Assembly: GCA_019671005.1 (NCBI GenBank)
Contig: CM033719.1
Coordinates: 26,710,750 to 26,774,749, forward strand
Reading direction: 5' to 3'
Origin: Hibiscus mutabilis
Taxonomy: Eukaryota > Streptophyta > Magnoliopsida > Malvales > Malvaceae
Length of the DNA stretch: 64,000 nt
Position 1 is the first letter of the stretch; each line of letters begins with the position of its first letter. This document shows, piece by piece, positions 46,401 to 57,900 of this stretch. The notes below the pieces were generated by a model that was not told the origin of the DNA, did no database searches, and was given only the letters and a program-made list of their open reading frames with translations. A program made the position numbers and the translations under genes.

Positions 46401-48859
46401 ACAATTATTTTCTATAAATATTATTTACAATTTAAAATGACAACATTTTATTGCTCGATTCTTACGTGATTATGGAACACTTGTCCATTGAAGATGAAAC
46501 ATTGTTGTGTGTTTTTATGCAGATCCTCCCACCTTTTCAACTTCATTTGACTTTATTGATCTACATATAGGGACATAGCTACTAAGGGAACGGGAGGCCC
46601 GTGCCCCATTCCCCCCATTTTTTTTGTTTAATAGCAATCTTGGTCCTGCTAGTTTGAATACTTTTCAAATTAAGCCTTGCCCCTCCCCAATTTTGGATTA
46701 AATGCTTATTAGGTCATTGTTAATTTTGAAGTTAGGCGACTTTGCTCCTCCCATTGTCTAATCATGGATTCGTCCCTGTCTACATAGATAAAGAAGTGTA
46801 AAGCAGAAGGTTGTGAATAACTTATTACCTTTGAAGTATATAAAGAAAAGAAAATTAGAAATATTGCCTTTGGGAGGTAGCTGCATGAATTAGATGCATT
46901 TTTATTTTGATAACTTTTGCATGTCCTAATGATCTTATAGCATTTAATTATCGAATTCCATATCGCTGAAGCTACCTCAAAATACCTGCAGTTTATGAAT
47001 AAGGTGCTTTATGCAAGAGAAGGTGCTAAGAGTATTATGGATAGGACATTTGCAGATTTTCCTTGGCAAATTAGAGTAGAGGTGGATGGTGTCGAAATAG
47101 AAGTTCCTGAGGTATGGATGCTAGCTTTTATTTGGTTATACTTGCAAAAATAGATATTATGTGTTGATTGTTCAGAAGAGTTTTTCTTAAATCTTGCATA
47201 TTTTTTAAGCTTTTGAAAAGTTTTCAATTGGAAGAATAGCTACACAATTCTCTTTGGTTTATAAGTCCAGGTCTCTCAAACTTGTTTTTGATTATTTGAC
47301 TCTCCTTTGTTTCTTTTCCCATCAGAAAGTTCTCTTTTGTTTCCTAATTGTTTATACATCGATGATCAAGAGTTATATCGAGTAACTATTTGGTTTTAAC
47401 TGTGTAAAATTTAGGATGCAGAAGGTGTACTTGTTGCAAACATCGGAAGCTACATGGGGGGTGTAGATCTTTGGCATAACGAGGATGAGACATATGATAA
47501 TTTCGATCCTCAGTCAATGCATGATAAAGTCCTGGAGGTCGTCAGCATATCTGGGACTTGGCACCTCGGAAAACTGCAGGTAATGTAGTTCTCGATGAAG
47601 GATAAGCTAATGCTTTAGTATAAACTTAGCATGCATTGAAGGAATGTGAAACAAGGTCCATCTAGTTTGATCCAATGTCCTAAAGAACTTCGTTTTGTTC
47701 CAGCATAACAGTGGTCTTCTTTAGTCATTTTCTTTTATGCTGGAGGGTAAAGCACTAAACTTTCGTTGCTCAAATCCTTAAAAGGTCCTTGTACTATGCG
47801 TTTTTGAAGGATTTTATCCCTCTACTTCTTGAAATGTGTATTTTCAGTCTTGAGGTTAACTTTTTATTGGCAATTTTGTCAAATAATTTGACGTGCATTT
47901 TTTTATACACCTTGGAATTTTTTGGACAATTTTATTTTTGCAAATTCTTTAAAAGACAAAAAAGGAGAAAAAGGTATAATATATGTTCAACTGTTTAAAA
48001 AAATTCCGAGCTATACATGTCATGTCATCACATGTTTAATTAAAATAATAACAGAATTAGCAGCAAAAAAGCCGACCTTGGGACTGAAATTGCACATTTT
48101 AATTTTTGAGCAGAGGGACTATAGATAATCAAATTGTTGTAGGGAGACTAAATTCGCCAAAAAAATATAGTATCAATCCTTCTGTACAAATATAACCAAT
48201 TGTCTTCCATCCAACTTCTGTTTTTTAGTTGTAGAAAATTGGAATTGAAGTTCCTTTGCGGAGAATATCTGAGTTGTGCCGCTTTGTGTTATGACAGGTG
48301 GGGCTGTCTCGTGCTCGAAGACTTGCCCAGGGACAGTTGATTAAGATTCATCTCTTTGCTGCATTGCCTGTTCAAATCGATGGAGAACCTTGGTTTCAGC
48401 AGCCTTGTACATTGTCCATTTCACATCATGGACAGGTTCTCTCTCTCTCTCTCTCTGTCTCTCGACATTTTACATTTTTGCTATATCGTCACAGCCTCGA
48501 TTCCTTATATCGCACCTGGTACATCTTCCAAGTTCTTATCGAAAACATTGATCAAGTATTTGTCCTTCAGCAAATTGCATGGTTTCGTTTTCGCCTGCCT
48601 GTTGAATTAGCCATTTTCTACATCAGAACCTCAGTATTTTTCTCTTCTTTTGCAAGAAACCATGGATGCTTGTCATTCCTTCGTTTTAACAAGTATATAA
48701 TCTGGGCAGGCCTTCATGTTGAGGAAGACAGCGGAGGAACCCCTAGGCCATGCAGCTGCCATAATGACTGATGTGCTCGAGACTGCTGAAACGAATCATG
48801 TGATTAATGCGTCTCAGAAGCGAGCCCTTCTTCAAGAAGTGGCGTTAAGGCTGACTTAG
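43425..48859 (+). CDS. DGK1: Diacylglycerol kinase, plant cluster I (DGK1/DGK2 type), seven coding exons
   Basis: Phosphorylates diacylglycerol to phosphatidic acid at a membrane. Exons are 43425-44621, 45360-45726, 46087-46163, 46992-47111, 47415-47579, 48298-48435 and 48710-48859, all with GT-AG introns and a continuous frame of 737 codons; Arabidopsis DGK1 and DGK2 are similar in length. The start ATG at 43425 follows an in-frame stop. Residues 25-46 form one membrane segment, C1 domains lie at about 78-140 and 152-211 ([21 protein letters not shown]), a polar linker follows to 365, the catalytic domain starts at [10 protein letters not shown] and has GGDGT at 428-432 and GTGNDLAR at 458-465; the accessory domain spans exons 3-7 ([24 protein letters not shown]). 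The C-terminus is EVALRLT. No break is visible, so it should be functional. DGK2 cannot be excluded as the name. Confidence 0.95.
44331..44405 (+). repeat. 33-bp in-frame tandem duplication in the DGK linker
   Basis: The 11-residue unit [11 protein letters not shown] (44331-44363) is repeated as [11 protein letters not shown] (44364-44396) and followed by NGG. The two units differ at few bases, so the duplication is recent. It lies between the second C1 domain and the kinase domain. Confidence 0.85.
46568..46778. mobile_element. hAT-type MITE in intron 3 of the DGK gene
   Basis: Flanked by TCTACATA at 46560-46567 and 46779-46786, a perfect 8-bp duplication. Left end TAGGGACATAGCTAC, right end reverse-complemented CAGGGACGAATCC. 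The 211-bp interior has GCCCGTGCCCC and GCCCCTCCCC stretches, unlike the AT-rich intron around it. Confidence 0.75.
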
Positions 48860-51050
48860 TGGGTTTTCTTTTATCGCACTAATTACCGATATGTCGTCTG
48901 TTTGTTTTTTCGTTGGCAAAAGCTTGTTGTTGAAGCGTGGTGTTTGGTATATGAATCTTGTTAAAAACATTGAAGACTAAAGAAGCCCTTGAGAAGTAAA
49001 GAAAGGGTATAATTTTGGGGAAATAGGAATTCTTAGGGTGAGATTTGTACCTTATCTGATTGCTCAATGTGAGAGTTTGATCAATTATACACAATCCTCT
49101 GCCTATTATTACTTTTAAGGACGGATTTAGATGTGAATGTTAGATTTTGTTCAATGGTCAGACTTAATAAGATCTTCTCAGGCTGGATAGAGATTTTTCC
49201 TTGATCCCACCTAGGAATGGTTGTTAAAATCTAATCGGATCGGTTAAATCGAGAACTGGCATGTGAAATGGTCAGTTAGATCATGTAATGGTACCAGTGA
49301 TAAAGGATAATGTATTATGTTAAAGTGATTCAGATTCGAACACCTTATGTGTAGGGTATGTGTGAGCAATAAAACATCCACCAGAAACTAGTTATATTTA
49401 TGTTATTTATTAAAAATAAATAAATAATTTTGAATTAAAGTAAAACTAAAGTGTAGAAAAGTCATATGTTAATGTGAGGGAAGGAATGATAGTCTTACAT
49501 GTTTAATACTATTTTAATTTTATTAATGTGTTTGAATGATATATTAAAGATTTTATATGTTTTTAAGTATACTAGCTTGTTGAACATTTAGGTTAAAATA
49601 TAAGGTTGGGTAATTTTATAGGTTAATTTGATTGTTCTAATTTAAAAATAGATATTTATTATTGACTGAGTATAGTTTCGCTTGATATTATCGTCGCTAC
49701 ATTATATAAGAGAACGTGTGATCAAATATAATTAAATTATTAAATTCTTTTTATATATAAAAGAGAAGAGAAAAGATCTAAGATAATATTAGTTTTGTAA
49801 AAAATTATATGTTTAAAAGGTAGACGTTCATGTCGTTTTTGCCTTTATTAAATTTTCTTTTTAATTATTTTCCCAAATTTTTTATTTTTTTATTTCAAAT
49901 GTTTTGTTTTAAAAAATTCCCTATCGAGTTTCAAACCAAATACCATGGGGGTAAAGGACAGCAAAAAGACCATTAAATTACTTGGATACGTGTTTTTCGA
50001 TCGTAATATTGCATGATAGATCCTTTAAAAACGTGCACAAAATAAATTATTTGAACCCATATCTCATAGGGATACTAATACTTTTTTTTACCGGGACCAC
50101 TCAACAAGTTCGTAACATCTTGTTTCTTAGTATTTAATTTTTTTCATCTTTCCAAATTGTTAAAACAATCTTTGGCTGGTTTCGCGTGACACTTCTGTAA
50201 AAAAATATATATACTTGATTTTAATGAAAATAGTAAATAACATGTTAAATCTCTCATTTCTTATTTAATTTAGTCCCAAATTTTTTTATTTATTTTTAAA
50301 TTAAATCTTATTTATTTCTAAATTTATAATTTAATCTAGTATTTGTTATTATCGATACTATTATTTTATTTACTTTTTAATATTAAGTAAAAATAAAATC
50401 TTTATATTTAATAGAATCCTCCCTTTTTCATACTAGAAGACTGTGAACCATTAAAAACGTGTCACCTGAATATTTTAATAAATAAAATATTAAATTAACA
50501 AAATAAATAATATAAATAATTTAATCATGAATTTAGCAGCAATCGAACAAACAAATTAATTTGTTTTATGGTACACGAACAATGTAACTAAAAGACCCTA
50601 ATTTTAATAGAAAATCGTCAAGCAATTGTTTTAATTAGATTAAAGAAACCTAAAATATCTAAGTGTAAAAAAAAAACCTAAAATATCTTTTTATAAAGAA
50701 CTAAGCCACAAATTACTCCGAAAATTTTTCCAGAGATTTTAATAAAAATTCCAATTGTTTGAAAATTCTTCAAATATTTATATTTATTTCTCCAATGAGA
50801 TGAAGCCAAGCAAGTCTCCACTTGTTTGATCTCATATTGACCACCTACGCACTATTTAATTCAAAGCCTTTGAAATTATGTCAAAGTCCCCCACCAAACT
50901 TGACCTTTCTCTTCCAACTAAAATTTTTGACCTCATTACATATTAGGCTGCCCTCCACCATCATTATTATTAGGCTTAAAAGGTGTCTTCACCTTGAAAA
51001 AAAAATAAGATGGAAAATTATTATTAGATGAAATCATGGATGACGTGGTG
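48860..51050. other. DGK 3' UTR and AT-rich intergenic DNA
   Basis: The first 250-300 bp are likely the 3' UTR; AATAAG at about 49167 is the nearest polyadenylation-like signal after the stop. Beyond it I see no gene, only AT-rich DNA with short low-complexity runs. Confidence 0.5.
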
Positions 51051-51067
51051 AGCCAGAATCATCTAAT

Positions 51068-51540
51068 AATTTTTCGTCATAAGCCCTTAAACTTTTTAAA
51101 AAATTCAATCTAAGTCTTTAAAATTTTCTACACCTAATATATCCTTTACTCTAAAATTTCATCAATTCACTCATTTGATCAACGTTGACAGTTAAATCTA
51201 ATAATTTTTTAGATCAATTGTGCAACGTGTCGTATTACAATATTGTCGCTTGACATTTCTAGAATTTTATTTTATTTTAAAAATTCTTTAAAAGTTCTAA
51301 ATTTTTTTAAAAATTATAAAAAGTACTTTTTTAAAAAAAATCTGTAAATGTCCAATGACAAAACTATACTGTGTCCTTGGCTTTAATATCTCAAAAAATC
51401 ATTAAAAATTAATGGTCAAAATTAGTTAAATAACTTAATTGATTAAATTTATTGGCTTGAGGGCTTAATTGGTTGCAAAAAAAAAGTTCAGAGACTTAGT
51501 TTTTCCTCAAAAGTTCAAGGACTTCAAACATCCTTAAGCC
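51068..51540. repeat. Degenerate inverted-repeat segment
   Basis: Left end AAGCCCTTAAACTTTTT and TCTAAGTCTTTAA, right end reverse-complemented AAGTCCTTGAACTTTTG and CTAAGTCTCTGAA. An old MITE is likely. No clear target duplication. Confidence 0.35.
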
Positions 51541-51916
51541 TTATTATTATCTTTCTTTACTTTTGGTATTATAATCCATGTTTGAGATTTGTAATTGTAT
51601 TTTTACTTCTAAAATTCAAATATATTTTTTTATTGTGAGTGCAATGTATTTTACTGTTAGATAATAATTTGATGACATAGTGGTAAATTTAGTCATTGAT
51701 GTTATTTTTTTATTAAGTACAGAATTTTTATATTCTAAAGGTAAATATTAAGATTCGAACTCATATAAAATATGATAATATAAACATTTTTGACCTGTTG
51801 ACCACTAGGTCAATTAGTGGTCTCTCATTGATGTTATATTTAATATAATACTAACTGTATTTTTACCATTTTCGTGTTATTATCCTTCATTGATTTTTTT
51901 CTATCATTAAAAAATA

Positions 51917-52356
51917 GGGTAAAGTACACAAATGGTCACTAAACTATCTCTAAAAATACAAAATGATCATTAAACTTTCAAATGTTACATAATGAGCATT
52001 AAACTTTAGTTTTTATTACAAAATGGTCACTGGGCCGTTAATTGTCGTTAATTGGGTGACGTGACAATTACAAAAATTTGAATAATATAATATTTAATCC
52101 TCCATATTGACACATTTAATCAATTTATTCCTAATTTAACCTTCATTATTGATGTCTAAATTGATTGAATGTGCAAATATTGAGGATTAAATATGTTATT
52201 ATACAAATTTTCGTAATTACCACGTCTCATAGTTAACGGCACAGTGACCATTTTGTAATAAAAACTAAAGTTTAATGACCATTATGTAATTTTTGAAAGT
52301 TTGGTGACCATTTTGTATTTTTAGGATAGTTTAGCTACCATTTGTGTATTTTACCC
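51917..52356. mobile_element. Mutator-like MITE with long inverted repeats
   Basis: Left arm begins GGGTAAAGTACACAAATGGT, right arm reverse-complemented GGGTAAAATACACAAATGGT. The arms stay similar for about 130 bp (CACTAAACTATC, ACAAAATGATCATTAAACTT, AAACTTTAGTTTTTATTACA). Flanks TAAAAAATA (51908-51916) and TAAAAATA (from 52357) agree with an 8-9-bp duplication with one base lost. Long arms and 9-bp duplication suggest the Mutator superfamily. Confidence 0.75.
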
Positions 52357-52477
52357 TAAAAATAAGTTGTTATGAGTCATCTTATTACTTCTATTTGGGC
52401 TAACATATTTCGGATAATTTTTAAATAATTATTATACATAATAAATTTTGAACTCTGCTTTCAGTGGCACGCTACTC

Positions 52478-53807
52478 TGTTAGGATGATCAATCAATGTA
52501 GATGTTGGCCAAGAGGGGGTGAATTGGCTATTTTAAAAGTTTGGAAGCAAATCGGAAAAGATAGACAGTGAGACACAATGATTTATAGTGGTTCAAGCTT
52601 CTAACAAGCTCTACGTCCACAACCTTAGCTTCCTACTAAGCATTTTTAACCAATTTCACTATGAAATTCTTCCCCTTTTCTAGGCTTAGGAGGCAACCGT
52701 TACAAGTTTAAGCTTTCTACCCAAAGCTTTGAACAATTCACTCTTGAATACAAAGAAAGAAATGACAAATGAATAAAAGCCCTCACAAGGTAAATGTTTG
52801 CCCAATTTACAAGAACACTGAACCCCAAACTTGAAATAAAGATTACAATGAAATACACAAGTTGGGTACAAGGATTTGACAATAAAAGCTCAAAGGGTTG
52901 GATTTTGCTTGATTTCTTGAGTGTTGATCAAAGTAGGTTTATTAGTTGTTGTAGCTGCTTTGGAGTCTTGTATTTATACCCTCTTATTGAATTCTAGCCG
53001 TTTGGGTAGTTGGAGTATTGAATATAACCGTTGGAGGGCTTCTTTCCCGCAATAAATGATGTCTGGCAACCAACCGTATCGGTACACGTATGCTCGTATC
53101 AATACCTGTTGCAAAACAAATATAGCTATTGTGTATGACCGTATCGATACGCGAAAGACCGTATCGAAACGCTCAAAGTGTAAAATTGGGGGCGTATCGA
53201 AATGGTAAGGCCGTATCGGTACGAGTTTTGCTCACTAGAATTCGAGATGAAAAATTGCATCGATACGCCTAGGGGCGTATCGGTACAGGTAACGAAAAAA
53301 TTAAAAGTTCGTTGATTCCAATAACTGACAAGGCAACGGTCAAAAACATTTACTGCATACCGTATCAAAATGGCTGGGACCGTATCGGTACAAATAAAAA
53401 TTCCTTAAACCCATATTTCAAACCGTATCAAAATAGCGTAAAGCTGTATCGAAACACTTTACAAAACCATTTGCCCATATGAATGTCGTATCGAAACGAG
53501 TGAGGCCGTATCGATACGCATTGTTTAAAATACAAGCTAAGTATGAAGGTTGTATCGGTACACTTTGCAAAACTAAATTCCAGTAGCCAATTTCTGTATC
53601 GAAACACCAAGGGGTGTATAGATACGCCTGGGCGTATTTGTGTATTTTTGGCTTGAAACACTTAGAAACTTTTTGGGTTTAAATCTTAAACTTTGGAAAT
53701 CTTTTCCATGTCATTTTGTGAGACTTTTGAATACTTAAAAATTTATTTCCTTTTACAATTTAGTCCTTAAACACTTTGTTATATCAAAGCCAAACATAGG
53801 TTTTACA
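52478..53807 (-). repeat. 3' LTR of element C (1330 bp)
   Basis: TGTTAGGATGATC to ATAGGTTTTACA on the + strand. Contains the palindrome array at 53068-53645. Confidence 0.85.
53068..53645. repeat. Paired GTATCGATAC-like palindrome array, 3' LTR of C
   Basis: About seventeen copies of a 10-mer close to GTATCGATAC, GTATCGGTAC or the half form GTATCGAAAC. Most form pairs with starts 20 bp apart: GTATCGGTAC/GTATCAATAC, GTATCGATAC/GTATCGAAAC, GCATCGATAC/GTATCGGTAC (spacer GCCTAGGGGC), GTATCAAAAT/GTATCGGTAC, GTATCGAAAC/GTATCGATAC, GTATCGAAAC/GTATAGATAC. One pair is 19 and one 21 bp apart. The CpG in the centre of each motif makes it a potential methylation site. Confidence 0.85.
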
Positions 53808-53935
53808 ATCTCCCCCTTTTTGATATAACAAAACCAAAGTGAAAATTTTTAACTATCTTAAAAAAAACTCCCCTTAATTTAAGACTAAAAAGTTTGAAAA
53901 ATTTTGGCTAACTTTTCTCCCCTTTTTTGTTAGAT
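53808..53935 (-). other. Multiple polypurine tracts of element C
   Basis: On the - strand AAAAAGGGGGAGAT directly precedes the 3' LTR (53808-53821), with AAGGGGAGT at about 53867-53875 and AAAAAAGGGGAG at 53917-53928. Repeated PPT-like tracts are a known Sirevirus feature. Confidence 0.7.
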
Positions 53936-54164
53936 CAAAATGAATGCAATAGGAATAAAACAAGGAAACAATAACAACTCCAAGCAATTAAATAAGCAAC
54001 ATAAGCATTAAACTTCAAGTCATAGTTCAAACAACATAGTTGTAATCCACTTAAATCCTAAAAAAAACATAAACCAAATAAAAAGCAAAAAAAAAACATA
54101 TGAGTTCATAAAAACATAGGTGTATAATAATCCTAATATGATATGGTATGTAATGCAAAAAAAT

Positions 54165-55358
54165 CTAAGGATCGATCCCATTGTCTCCATCTTCTTCATC
54201 TTCGTCATCTTCATCCTCATCATCGTTGGCTTGAGGCCTAAGGGATTGACGCCACTCGCCATGAAACACGGTAAGAGTGAAATCCATAGAGTTTTGGCAA
54301 TTTTCAATTTCCGTCACTCTTTCCTCCAAGCAAGTGAAGCATGTATCAATAGCGGCAAACCTGAAGTTCATGGTTGTGTGCAAGTTGGTGAATTGTTCAT
54401 TAAGGTAAACCATGAGGGCATCAAAATTGGGTTGGGCCACCGGAGCTTGTAGAACGGGAGCCGCTTGAGGAGCTGCCACCGGATCGGGTTGAACACCTCC
54501 CGGAAGATCGATGTTCCTAATCCATTGTCCATTGTAGTATGTAAACTTTGCTCGTCGAAGGGAACGCTCATCAATAGGATCAGTGAGGGGTTCTGCCAGG
54601 TCATAAGAACAATCAATTCCCATCTTGTGAAAGATGTAGCTCAAAGCGGTGTCGTAAGTGAATGAGGTAACCATAGAGGTTTGACGATGTTGCACAATGA
54701 ATACGATCTCCCAAAACATAATTTGAGAAAGGTTAGGGCGCTTACCCTCATGGAAGCAACGGATCCAAAAGTCATCGACTTGTCAGATCGTGGAGAACTT
54801 CTCACTGGATGGACGGAACCACCAAGTGATCATGAGGTGTAGGGTTCAGTCATCAACATCAAGTACGGTCACGGAACCTCCAAGGGTATGTCCCAAAGAA
54901 TCCTCATCATCAATCCATGTATCCTCGAGACCCAAATAGTTTACTAAAATGGTTGAATCAATACAAAACTTTTGACCCATTAAGTAAGACTCAATCGCAA
55001 TAACCAAGGTTTTCTTTTCATTGTAAATACACCGGGCATTGGAATAAAATATCAAAACAAGATTTCGGTATAAAACCCCAGGTATACTTAAAAACTGCAT
55101 AAATTTCCATTCTTCCATCAAGTGAAGATATTTAAATTGAAACCTTTCGAAAGATAGAAAAAGAATGGAAGTAACACGCTCTCGGCAAATTTTGTAATTT
55201 TGATACTTTTTAAAACGCTCGATAGCAAGATGATATTACGGTTCATTAAAACAATGTTGAAAAATATAGGTAAGATTGGGCCAATTACCATTATGGTCGG
55301 GATTAGGAGGATTGGAACTAAAGGCAATATCTTTTCGCGCAAGTTTCTTTGGGGCCAT
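54165..55358 (-). pseudogene. Extra ORF of element C after RNase H (putative plant transposon protein family)
   Basis: One continuous frame of 397 codons from ATG at 55358 (MAPKKLARKDIAF) to TAG at 54165, interrupted by only three stops at codons 41, 171 and 192 and no frameshift. The stops look like C-to-T changes (CAA to TAA, CGA to TGA). Blocks are RFKKYQNYKICRERVTSILF, LVIAIESYLMGQKFCIDSTI, YLGLEDTW, FTYDTALSYIFHKMGIDCSY, FTYYNGQWIRNIDLPGG, an Ala/Pro/Gln-rich hinge, a short coiled coil and a very acidic tail (DEDEDDEDEEDG). The style is that of proteins annotated as putative plant transposon protein (Transposase_32). It occupies the position of env-like ORFs in Sireviruses, but I see no signal peptide or membrane segment. 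Function unknown. Confidence 0.6.
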
Positions 55359-55361
55359 AAT

Positions 55362-55850
55362 CTGAAAACAATATCAAACCAAAAACAATGTATGCATAAA
55401 TCAATACATTCGATCCAAAAATTAATCCAATAATCAAGGTATTGTTAAAAATCTATACAATATAGTTTAAAAACATGTACAAGTATAAAAATAATTTTGG
55501 TAAAAGAAAACTTCAAAAAAATGTTAAAAATATACGATATAATTTTATATTTGAATCAAAAAATTTCAGATTTGAAAAAGTTTTTACAAAAACATTGAAA
55601 ACTATATTATATAGGTTCTAAATCTATGATTATAGTACAAAATCAGTGTGTATATATATATATATGTACGAAAATTAAAAAGAAAAAGGTTAGGGTTTGT
55701 ACCTTGAAGTTGAGATTTAGGATGAATGAAGAGATTTGGATGCACAAACTTGATGATTTTAGCTTGGGTTTGATGTAAAAACTAAAAGCCCTTAAGAATT
55801 TTGAAGATTTGTGAGAGAAAAAATGAGGGATTTATAGGTTTTTATAGAGG
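55362..55850 (-). promoter_or_regulatory. TATA-like box, leader and GT-AG intron of the extra ORF in C
   Basis: On the - strand CTATAAAAACC and CCTATAAATCC (about 55828-55849) are followed by a pyrimidine/A-rich leader (TTCTCTCACAAATCTTC), then a donor CTTCAAG|GTACAAACCC at 55703/55702 and an acceptor TATTGTTTTCAG|ATT at 55362/55361, three bases before the ATG. The 341-bp intron is AT-rich. So the ORF looks like a gene unit with its own promoter and leader intron. Confidence 0.5.
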
Positions 55851-55935
55851 ATTTTCGTATTTTTGGTATTTAAGTTAAAGTTAAAAACCTCTTTTTCTAA
55901 AGGGTCAATGGAGGTTGGTTAAACCTAACTCTCTC

Positions 55936-57900
55936 CTAAGAGACCAAAAACGCTCTTTTTCTAAAGGTTTGGTAAAAAATATCCGGTAATTGGTTTGAGG
56001 TGTCTGCATATTCTAGAACTACATCATTTTTCAAGACATGATCTCTAATGAAATGATGCCTTATTTCAATGTGTTTGGTTCTAAAATGTTGGATGAGATT
56101 CTTAGTGAGACAAATAGCACTGGTGTTGTCACACCTAATGGGGATAGTACCTACATCAATTCCATAATCTAAAAGTTGTTTTTTCATCCAAAGGACTTGA
56201 GCACAACAACTTCCTACGGATATGTATTCGGCTTCGGTGGTAGATAATGCTACGATATTTTGCTTCTTAAAAAACCAATATATGAGCATACTACCTAGGA
56301 ATTGACATGGGTCAGATGTACTCTTTCTATCTATCTTACAACCCCTATAATCTGCATCCGAGAAGGCATATAAGTTAAAGGAAGACTCTCTAGGATACCA
56401 AAGACCTAAACAAGGTGTATCTCCAAGTTACCTAAAAATTCTCTTAACGGGCTATAAGGTGTGATTCTCTAGGACTAGCTTGAAATCTAGTACACAAGCA
56501 AACATTAAACATAATGTCGGGTCTACTTGCGGTAGGATAAAGCAAAGATCCAATCATAGAGCGATAAAGCTTTAAATCTACACACTTACCTTATTCATCT
56601 TTGTCAAGCGTTGTGGAATAACTCATTGGAGTGGCTTGAGGTTTCACATTCTCCAAGCTGAACTTCTTGAGCATGTCCTTGATATACTTAGCTTGATTGA
56701 TTAAGATTCTGTCCTTCATTTACTTAATTTGGAGCCCTAAGAAGAATGAGAGTTCTCCCATCATGCTCATCTCAAACTCACCTTGCATCAACTTAGCAAA
56801 ATCTTCGCAAAATAATTCATTAGTAGAACCAAAAATTATATCATCAGCGTATATTTGAACTACTAAAATATATTTGCCAATTCTTTTAATAAAGAGTTTA
56901 GTGTCCACCTTTTCCTTTATTAAAACCTTTTTCAATTAAAAAACTTGATAATCTTTCATATCAAGCTCTAGGAGCTTGTTTCAAACCATATAAAGCTTTT
57001 GAAAGTTTAAAAACATGGTTTGGGTAATTTGGATCTTCAAAACCGAGTGGTTGTTCTACATACATTTCTTCATTAATAAAACCATTTAAAATGCACTTTT
57101 TACATCCATTTGAAAAATCTTAAATTCGTGATAACATGCAAATGCTAAAAGCATCCTAATGGCTTCCATTCTAGCTACCAGGGCATAGGTTTCATCAAAA
57201 TCGATTTCCTCTTCTTGAGTGTAACCTTGAGCAACAAGTCTAGCCTTGTTTCTCACTATGTTACCACTCTCATCTAGTTTGTTTCTATACATCCATTTAG
57301 TTCCTATAGTATATTTATTACTAGGTCTATCAACTAATGTCCAAACTTGACTTCTCTCAAATTTGTTTAATTCCTCTTGCATGGCCATTATCCAATAATC
57401 ATCATTTAATGCTTCTTTAACATTCTTAGGCTCTATGCATAAGATAAATGCTACATTACATGCATTTTTAAGAGAAAGTCTAGTGGTTACCTTTTTGGAT
57501 GGATCACCCAAAATCCCACCACCTTTGACATAGTTGTACTCTCTTGGATAGCTCACTTCCTTTTCATCTAGGCTTATGTCCTTCAAGGCTTCTAGAGGTG
57601 GATCTTGTGTTTCCTCTTCTTTGGTTGGAACTTCATTCACCATTGATGGTTGCCCACCATCATTGGCTTCAAAAATCCCTACATCATCATCATCACAAGA
57701 ATCCTTCCTCGGAATGAGGTTATCATCGAAAATCATATGTATTGACTCTTCAACAACTAAGGTTCTTTTATTAAATTCTCGACAGGCTTTAGAGTTTAAA
57801 GAATACCATAAGAAAATAGCTTCATTACTTTTAGAGTCAAATTTTCCTAAATTGTCTTTTCCATTGTTTAAAACAAAATATTTACAATGAAAATAGCTAA
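55936..57900 (-). pseudogene. RT and RNase H of element C
   Basis: Copia [89 protein letters not shown] (to 57086), then after stops VQIYADDIIFGSTNE, the catalytic box, at about 56800-56860. RNase H at 56289-55936 has ALSTTEAEYISVGSCCAQVL, IRCDNTSAICLTKN, TKHIEIRHHFIRDHV. A frame change and several stops lie between 56935 and 57086 and in 56300-56720. Confidence 0.85.

Noticed and set aside
47730..48180. A possible further MITE in intron 5 of the DGK gene
   Set aside because: The ends (GGAGGGTAAAGCACTAAAC and CAGAGGGACTATAGATAATC) are suggestive but do not form a convincing inverted repeat and no target duplication was found.
53068..53645. CRISPR-like array
   Set aside because: The repeats are short, palindromic, paired and lie in an LTR of a plant element. 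There are no unique spacers of constant length and no cas genes.
54120..54452. 110-codon + strand frame
   Set aside because: It is the antisense shadow of the extra ORF of element C.
57576..57890. 104-codon + strand frame
   Set aside because: Antisense shadow of the copia pol frame.
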